Positions 57,937 to 64,000 of a DNA stretch of 64,000 nucleotides are shown piece after piece. A program made the translations under genes and the position numbers. A model generated the notes under the pieces. That model was given only the letters and a program-made list of their open reading frames with translations. It had not been told where the DNA came from and ran no database searches. Position 1 is the first letter of the stretch. Each line of letters starts with the position of its first letter. Origin of the DNA: Colocasia esculenta (Eukaryota; Streptophyta; Magnoliopsida; Alismatales; Araceae); NCBI GenBank assembly GCA_014218235.1, contig CM024757.1, positions 149,681,371 through 149,745,370 of the forward strand, read 5' to 3'.

Positions 57937-58870
57937 TGTGTCCCTGGTTTTGATGATGTCATAAATCAAGTAAAATGTCATAAATGTCTAACACAAGTTA
58001 TTTGTATCACAGGAACACTTATAAAGATAGAGTCAACTCATTTGCATCAACGAAAAAGTTATTAAAGTTCAGTGATGTGTCATAAGGTCGACTCTATACA
58101 GAGGTTAGGTCGACACTCAAAGAGTTCTTCATTGCACAGTCTTCCAGAGTTTCATATGAGGTCGACACTACTCGAAGAATAGGTAGACTCTAGTTGTTTT
58201 TCTGACCAGCACTGAAGGGGAGAAATCAGATAAGGTCGACACCAGATGTGGATTAGGTCAACACTAGTCAATTTCCCAGAGTGCCTTATGAAGAGAAGTG
58301 TTGGATGAGGTCGACTCTACCAGTCTATCAGGTCGACTCTAAAGGTAGGCCAGGTCGACTTTATCAGTAGATGAGGTCGACGCTACGATGCTGTAAGGTC
58401 GACACTACATCATAGTCTATCAGTTAGAATCTTAGTCATTTGGATGAGGTCGACTCTGGAAGGCATAGAGTAGACTCTATTGAAGATTTTACACTAATCC
58501 AAGTTTAGTCTCATGGTTATGTGTCGACTCTATAATCTGGTTACATCGACTCCATGACACTTATCATTCAGAGATGCAAAGAATCTACCAACACATAAGT
58601 GATGGGCACGTGATCCTAGGTCCAACGATTGGGACTTCGGGTACATGTCACATGGTTCTGGAAGATTCCACCTTTTGGCGGCAAAAAAATCTCCCAAATT
58701 TATGGGATTCCGTTGAGGGGCCCACTGAGAAGATTCCGCGTATCATATCAAAAGAGGCGAGTCATCCCCGACAGTTGGGCAGTGCGTACAGAGGAAAAAC
58801 GGCAGTGATCTAAGAGCGCAAAAACTGCAGAGAGCAAGAGTTTGCGTTCAAGAAGAGCAGCCGACTTTGG
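57937..58870 (+). repeat. CopC 3' LTR, first 934 bp
   Basis: Aligns with 35688-36625 of the 5' LTR, including the GTCGAC array (58086-58540), and is cut by CopE at 58871. The remaining LTR should follow CopE, after a copy of TTTGG. Confidence 0.92.
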
Positions 58871-61002
58871 TGTTGCCCAGGTAGCAAGCTCAGAGGGGGG
58901 TGAATGGATTGCAATAAAAAAACCTTTTGGAATAAAACCTGTAAATAAAACACTAGACAGAAGACACTCAATTTGATAGTTAGTGTTAGTGTAAAATAGA
59001 ACACACAAGCAAACACACAGACAACAGAGGATTTTTATCCTGGTTCAGATCTCCTATCCCAATGAGTCCTACGTTCAGTCCCCAAGCAACAACTTGGGAT
59101 TCCACTAACCAAGGGTACCGTCCCCCTTAAGGACACTTACACATCCAACACCAGCTGGCCTTCTCTTCTCTACCAGAAGAGGAACACACCACCTGATACA
59201 CCAGGTCTTCTCTTTACACACGAAGAGGAAAGCACACAGAAAAAGTGTTTTGAGGAGGACCCCAAGACCAAGCTTAAAGACAATGCTTGATCTGAGGCGA
59301 AGATCGAGAGACAGAAAGAATAATCTAAATGAACTCCCTCTCAGATCTACGCTAGCTCTCGAAAGCAATGTAATGTTTACACTGAGAGCTAAGAGCTATG
59401 AAAAACTAGAATGGATGAGTAGGCTCTTGTTCTTCAAATGACTCAGGCTTTTCGTCTTTTTGAAAATGAGTGATCGAACTGTTCTTCATGGAGTATCAGT
59501 CCTGTATTTTTCTTCTTGAAGTATTTTGACTATTGCAATGTCCGTTGAAGAATCTGTTGTCTCACAGTTTTCATGCACGTTAGATAGACTGGTCCGAAGC
59601 GTAGAGTAGGTGAGCCTGCAGCCATAAATGCTAGGATTGACTCTTACATCTTCAAGGAAAGATTGTCTGAATCTTCCATCTTCTTGACAGGTTAACAGGT
59701 TCATCTTTGACAGATTTACTACAATAGTCCTGCATACAATAAATGTTGACAACTCCTTTTTGTCTAGACTGTCAGTCAACATTAGTAGTCGTGCAGTATG
59801 GAGATATACAAGAAAGGAAATGTTGTTCTATTAACATATAAGGCAAGACTTTATATGATACTGTGATGTAAGCAAAGATATATTATACTGGATGAATAAT
59901 AGAAGTCACACAGGATACAGTACGATGCGCGGAAAGCCTTTTGAAATCCATAGAGATTTGAAATTATATGAATATTTAACGATTATGTGGAGTGACATTT
60001 TGATCAGAAGACTTATTCAAAGGTGGCCTAACCTTTATAAGTATAAAGATGATGCTCAAAAGACATTCAGTAAAAAGGGAGATGATGCTCACGTCAAATC
60101 GGTGAAATAGAATATATAGAGACGCAATTTATGTTGTATCAGGTTGATGTGAACATATTCTATGTATTAATGACGTGAAATCAATATTCAAACAAGAAGT
60201 CGTTGTTTAAGTGAAATCGATCTTGAAATCGTTGTTTCCCTGAGAGCAAATCGTTGTTGTGACCAAATCATTCTTTAAGTCAAAGCAAATCGTTGTTTGT
60301 GATCAAATCATTCTTTAAGTGAACCGAAATCGTTGTTTGCAACCAAATCGTTCTTTAAGTGAACTGAAATCATTGTTTGCAACCAAATCGTTCTTTAAGA
60401 GAACTGAAATCGTTGTTTCAATCAAATCGTTGTTTAAGTAAAGGCAAATCGTTGTTGCGATCGAATCGTTGTTTAAGTAAAGGCAAATTGTTGTTGCGAT
60501 CGAATCGTTGTTTAAGTAAAGGCAAATCGTTGTTGCAATCGAATCGTTATTTAAGTAAAGGCAAATCATTGTTCTATCAAATCGTTGTGAGACCAAAATC
60601 GTTGTAGCGATGGAAATCGTTGTTTTACTTATGAAATCGTTGTAGCGATAGAAATCGTTGTTTTACTTATGAAATCATTGTGGCGATGGAAATCATTGTT
60701 TTACTTATGAAATCGTTGTAGCGATAGAAATCGTTGTTTTACTTATGAAATCGTTGTAGTGATATAAATCATTGTTTTACTTATGAAATAGTTATTTTCT
60801 TAAGGGAGACGATGTGTACTTAGAAGAAATGCATGCTCCGAACTTTAAATGATAAAGTGTGAGAATAACTTACAGATTTAGCTTGACTTATTTCCTATGG
60901 ATAAGCTTCAGAAAAGATTGTTAGGAAATATTTATTGAGGTTTTTGTTAATCACCAAAAAATTACATATAATAAATAATGTTATATGGAGATGGATTGAT
61001 CA
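58871..61002 (-). repeat. CopE 3' LTR
   Basis: About 2132 bp, with ends TGATCAATCC and GGGCAACA on the minus strand. U3 (about 60198-60800) is dominated by a repeat array. The part at 59025-59230 aligns with CopD. The inner edge is inferred from the TG/CA rule and the adjacent polypurine tract. Confidence 0.75.
60198..60800 (-). repeat. About 31 copies of an ATCGTTGT-like word in CopE LTR
   Basis: On the plus strand the word AAATCGTTGT, or a one-base variant, recurs about every 19 bp. It forms higher-order units: about 39 bp (GTTTAAGTAAAGGCAAATC type, 60410-60570) and about 38 bp (TTGTAGCGATAGAAATC type, 60595-60790). On the LTR sense strand it reads ACAACGATTT and begins about 200 bp from the LTR start, as expected of U3 enhancer repeats. 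The reading frames that cross it encode only a periodic peptide. Confidence 0.88.
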
Positions 61003-61019
61003 TCAATCTCCCCCTTTTT
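61003..61019 (-). promoter_or_regulatory. CopE polypurine tract
   Basis: On the minus strand AAAAAGGGGGAGATTGA, directly before the LTR start. It is preceded by CATCACC, much as CopA and CopC have CATCATC. A second purine run of similar form lies at about 61112-61122. Confidence 0.85.
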
Positions 61020-61263
61020 GGTGATGACAAAACATAAAGATATACAGATGTAAAAACAATGAAATGAATTTTGACAAAAATTTAAGTATGTATTTCAGAA
61101 TATGTATGTTCTCCCCCTTTTTATCATTAAGCAAAAAGAAACAAAGTCTTCGAAGAAAGAAGATAGAGAACAAAGAGAAATGGGAGCCAAGAGAAGATAT
61201 TCTATTAATCAATGGGGTTGAGAAATGTAGAAGGCAGGTGCAAGAGAGAGGCATGGAGAGTGA

Positions 61264-64000
61264 TTATGGGCCAAGCCTGTAGTTCCTGCTCTTCAAAGTG
61301 ATTCTTAAATGCTCCCCAACTGATGTTGTAAGAGGGCCCCATATCAAGAACCATTCACTGGAGGTGGAGTTGCCTTTGAGCTTCAATGAAGTTGGCATAC
61401 TCTTCCTTGCCAAGAGAGGTCTGGAAATGACTGATGGAACCAAAGCTAGATGCTGCAAAAACTGATCAAGGGATATAGGATAGAAGATCTTGAGCTGACA
61501 CAGTTCCTTTTTCAAAGGTACATAAACCTTGTACCTCTCAGCCCAAGCAGTAAGAGGATCCTGAACGAGGTGAATGGAGTTCAGATCCAAGAACTGTTCA
61601 GCAGATAAAGTGGGTTTTCCTGAGCTGGCCAAGGAAAGGTTGGTCTGGTCCAACTGCTGAGCAGAATGGTGATAGTGATTTGCCCAATCAGAAGGAAAAT
61701 GCCTTTCATATTCAGATAGGAGTGGAGCAAGCACATCAGACTTGATGAATCCCCTATGATACTCTCTAAATAAGAATATATGGAAGGCAAGAGAAGCACC
61801 CTGCTAAACGGTGATTCTGCTCATCACCCTAGCAATTTTTTCAAAAATAATTGGGCCAACTGATGAACCCATGACCAAGGAGTGAAGCTTAGGGAGGAAA
61901 ACAATGTCCGGGATTTGCAAGGTAGCAAAATCTTCTTGAATGGTAGTGTTGACAGGATTTTCAGTCCGAAATTCTGCAATAGCTGCCCTGAACTGCCCAA
62001 GCTGAACTTCTGACATTTTATGAAGAAAGCGATAATCATTGAACATCTGGTAATGCTTGATCAGCTTGATTTCCTTCTGAATGAATGGACCCCATGTATT
62101 CTTGTGGTGGATGACAAACCACTCAGATAGAGTTAGTGGGTGATCCCTGGGAGGAAATCTGTCAGATTTGGCAAGCAGATACTTCTTGTAGAGAGACTGA
62201 TGGCCTTGAGACCACTGGTCTTCAGTCTTGGACTCAGCCATGGAAAAGATTTTGAACTGATTAGCTTTAGATAGAGGAGAAAGAGGAAGAACAATGGTGA
62301 GGTGTTCTGTGAGGTTGAGGTGAGGAAGACCAAAAAGAACAGCAAATGTACATTTCTGTAGGAATTCACAATATAGGGATCTCCTTCTATTTTCAACAGA
62401 AAGAGAGAACCAAAGAGGAGGAAATTTAGGTTCAGAAGAGAGAGCAAGGTCCTTGGAGACTTTCCTCTTCTTAGGAGTAGAACTAGAAGAGCCTGTCCTA
62501 TGAATGTGAGTGCCAACAGTCAGGACTGAGTGAAGAATTGCTTCTTCAAACTCATCTTTGATGTTCTGAATAATGTGGCCTTGTACACAAGCACTCTCCG
62601 GAATCAGAGTGATGAAGGAGGGAGGAGTAGGTGGATGAAGAGAAGAGAAAGAAGTAGGAGGAGGTGGTGTTGATGGTCTAGAAGATGATGGACTGGCAGA
62701 GGAGATACCAACAGAAGAAATGATGCTAGAAGATCCTCAAAAATGGGAGGAGGAGGAGGAATAGAAGTAGAGGAGGTAGTGGAAGAAGTGTGTCTAGGAA
62801 GGGGTTGCTTGAAGGTTTCAGGTGCTGGAGGGGCAGTGGAAGAAGAAGGAGGAGGAGGGGCTGGAGTCTGAAGAGGAGAAGAAGCAGGAGGCTCTGGGGG
62901 CACAACAGCAGCTTCTACAGGTTCTTGAGATCTGGATTGCTGTGCCTCTGACTCCACTGGTCCTGATGGCCCTGACTCTCCAACTGATGGCCCTGGTGGC
63001 CCTGATTTCTCTTCAACTGGCCCTGTTGACCGGATAACTTCTTCAACAACTGGCCATGATGGCCCTGACTCCTCAAAAACTGGCCCTGATGGCCCTACAA
63101 CAAGCTCTTCTGATACTGATTGAGTGGGAGCAGGAGGGGCAGGAGAGGATAAATGCACCCTCACAAAGTCTGATAGATCTGTTACTAATTGCTTCAAGCT
63201 TCCCGGCTCACCTCTCATTTCCTGGAGTTCATTTTTCACTGCTCTAATTTCCTTTACTCCAGTGCTCTGACTAATGAAAATAGAAGAAATGTCAGACTAT
63301 TTAGAGCATAAGATCTCCCCTTGTGCATTTAATCTTTCAATTATAGGCTTCAGGTGCACAAGAATCTTCTTCTTCTTGGATCTTCGGTGTGCCTTCCTGG
63401 TTAGCAATGGAATTTTAGTGGCAACACCCTTGCTTCTATCATCTGAGCCACCAGCTGGCTCACCATCATCATCACTGGAGGTGCTCTCCTCTAAGCCTTC
63501 CATAAATTGCTCGGTAGCTGCACTGGCTGTGGGCTCCCCCTGAAGATCATGCTCCCCTTTAGTTGGAGCTTCCTTCATTTGAACATTTTCAGGCTCCCCC
63601 TGAAATGGAGCATCTTCCATTTGCAAGTCTTCACTGTGACCTGGAGCCACAACTTCTGGAATAACTGCTTCCTGACTTTCTTCCATATTAACATCTTTAG
63701 CAGGAATATTTGGGATGATTTTTACATGAGTCTCCTCTTGCTCCCCCTCAATATGAGCAACAGTCTCCAAAATTTCTTCAATAACAGATGCAATGACTGT
63801 TGAGGGTGTCTCAACTCCAGATGGCTGCCCAACGGGATCAATGTGTGCTGGCACAATATCCTCAATCCTCCTAGCAGGAGGTTCTTCAATTCTGACAGCA
63901 GCTTCTGCCTCTTCCTCCTGAACTGGTTGGGTTTCAGGAGCTTCACCAATTATAGCTTCTTCTTCAACCATAGAGTTCTTTGTCCACACACTTCCCACTA
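61264..64000 (-). pseudogene. CopE ORF3, nearly intact (retroelement accessory protein)
   Basis: Over 900 codons on the minus strand, continuing beyond the window. In order: acidic Glu-rich part (63998-63400), basic cluster RKAHRRSKKKK (about 63364-63399), a helical stretch, Gly-Pro-rich repeats of the GPSGPV type (about 63110-62940), a Pro/Ser-rich part, the classical-looking nuclear signal PKKRKV (62458-62475), then a folded region beginning MAESKTEDQW (62241) to a stop at 61264. Damage is light: TAG at about 63300 and at 61804-61806, both plausible CAG changes, and one frameshift near 62700-62740. No signal peptide or convincing membrane segment is visible. Function unknown. Confidence 0.7.

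Larger units (their letters stand above)
35688..58870 (+). mobile_element. CopC: SIRE-like Ty1/copia retrotransposon with ORF3, nested host
   Basis: It has a 5' LTR, tRNA-Met primer site, gag, pol, ORF3, polypurine tract and the first part of the 3' LTR. It is inserted in CopD ORF3. It holds LtrF in the gag linker, GypM between pol and ORF3, and CopE in the 3' LTR. Without these it would be about 12-13 kb. The LTRs differ at roughly 5-6 percent of positions by eye. Stops and frameshifts in gag, pol and ORF3 make it inactive. Confidence 0.92.
58871..64000 (-). mobile_element. CopE: minus-strand SIRE-like element, 3' LTR and ORF3, incomplete
   Basis: Left edge TGTTGCCCAG, followed by the inverse LTR-end motif CTCAGAGGGGGGTGAAT. 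The LTR runs to about 61002, with a polypurine tract at 61003-61019 and a long, little-damaged ORF3 to the window end. It is inserted in the CopC 3' LTR, so it is younger than CopC. LTR and ORF3 resemble CopD more than CopA or CopC in layout. Gag, pol and the other LTR are outside the window. Confidence 0.8.

Noticed and set aside
60315..60596. Repetitive peptide frame across the CopE U3 array
   Set aside because: The peptide periodicity is that of the 39-bp DNA repeat. It lies in an LTR with no start context, so it is not a gene.
60198..60800. Regular repeats with apparent spacers resembling a CRISPR array
   Set aside because: Units are degenerate and spacers are themselves repetitive, there are no cas genes, and the setting is a plant retrotransposon LTR.
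1..64000. Host protein genes or RNA genes
   Set aside because: Every open frame with recognisable similarity belongs to a retroelement. The others are short, antisense or in LTRs. No tRNA or rRNA fold was noticed, but I could not run a covariance search.

Overview
This window looks like a nuclear intergenic block from a large-genome flowering plant, built of LTR retrotransposons nested inside one another. I found no host gene, tRNA, rRNA or CRISPR array. Every recognisable protein segment is a Ty1/copia or Ty3/gypsy gag, protease, integrase, reverse transcriptase (RT) or RNase H, or a retroelement-associated ORF3, and nearly all carry stops or frameshifts. Primer sites match initiator tRNA-Met. 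The copia elements resemble the SIRE/Maximus group: UBN2-like gag, long linker, D-S-G protease, extra ORF3 after pol. The gypsy elements resemble chromoviruses of the Tekay/Del type: CCHC gag, PR-RT-RH-IN order, chromodomain-like C-terminus. The species cannot be named from the sequence.

Layout (labels are mine). 1-7914: CopA, the 3' part of a copia element (+). 7915-8346: LtrH, the 3' end of an LTR that CopA entered. 8347-18844: GypA, a decayed gypsy element (+), whose 3' LTR holds solo LTR LtrK (15245-18327, TSD ATTAA). 18845-29303: GypB (-), reduced to gag N-terminus, primer site and 5' LTR. GypB is broken by solo LTRs LtrG (18878-22440, TSD GTACA) and LtrL (24192-28870, TSD GTCGC). 29295-30862: LtrI, the same LTR family on the opposite strand, forming a head-to-head palindrome with GypB. 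30863-31226: GypJ, a gypsy integrase scrap. 31227-35687: CopD (-), LTR plus decayed ORF3, entered by CopC. 35688-58870: CopC (+), a copia element with gag, pol and ORF3. CopC is interrupted by solo LTR LtrF (39511-41742) in gag, by complete gypsy element GypM (45449-53983, TSD AAGGG, minus strand) between pol and ORF3, and by CopE in its 3' LTR. 58871-64000: CopE (-), with the best-preserved ORF3, running off the window.

The order of events can be read in part. GypA entered the gag of GypB, LtrK entered GypA, and LtrL and LtrG entered GypB. CopD entered GypJ, CopC entered CopD, and LtrF, GypM and CopE entered CopC. Four solo LTRs against one complete gypsy element points to frequent LTR-LTR recombination. 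Many stops are TAG where a relative has CAG or TGG, and the GypM LTR pair differs mostly by transitions, as expected of methylated, silenced DNA.

The points most worth a second look are: short palindromic GTCGAC arrays in two copia elements; CGCGTC/GCGAC-type hairpins in three unrelated gypsy LTR families, one sitting on the breakpoint of the LTR palindrome; a non-coding block after copia pol that is better conserved than the coding DNA beside it; ORF3 proteins with nuclear-localisation-like motifs rather than envelope features; and a nested element that appears older than its host.
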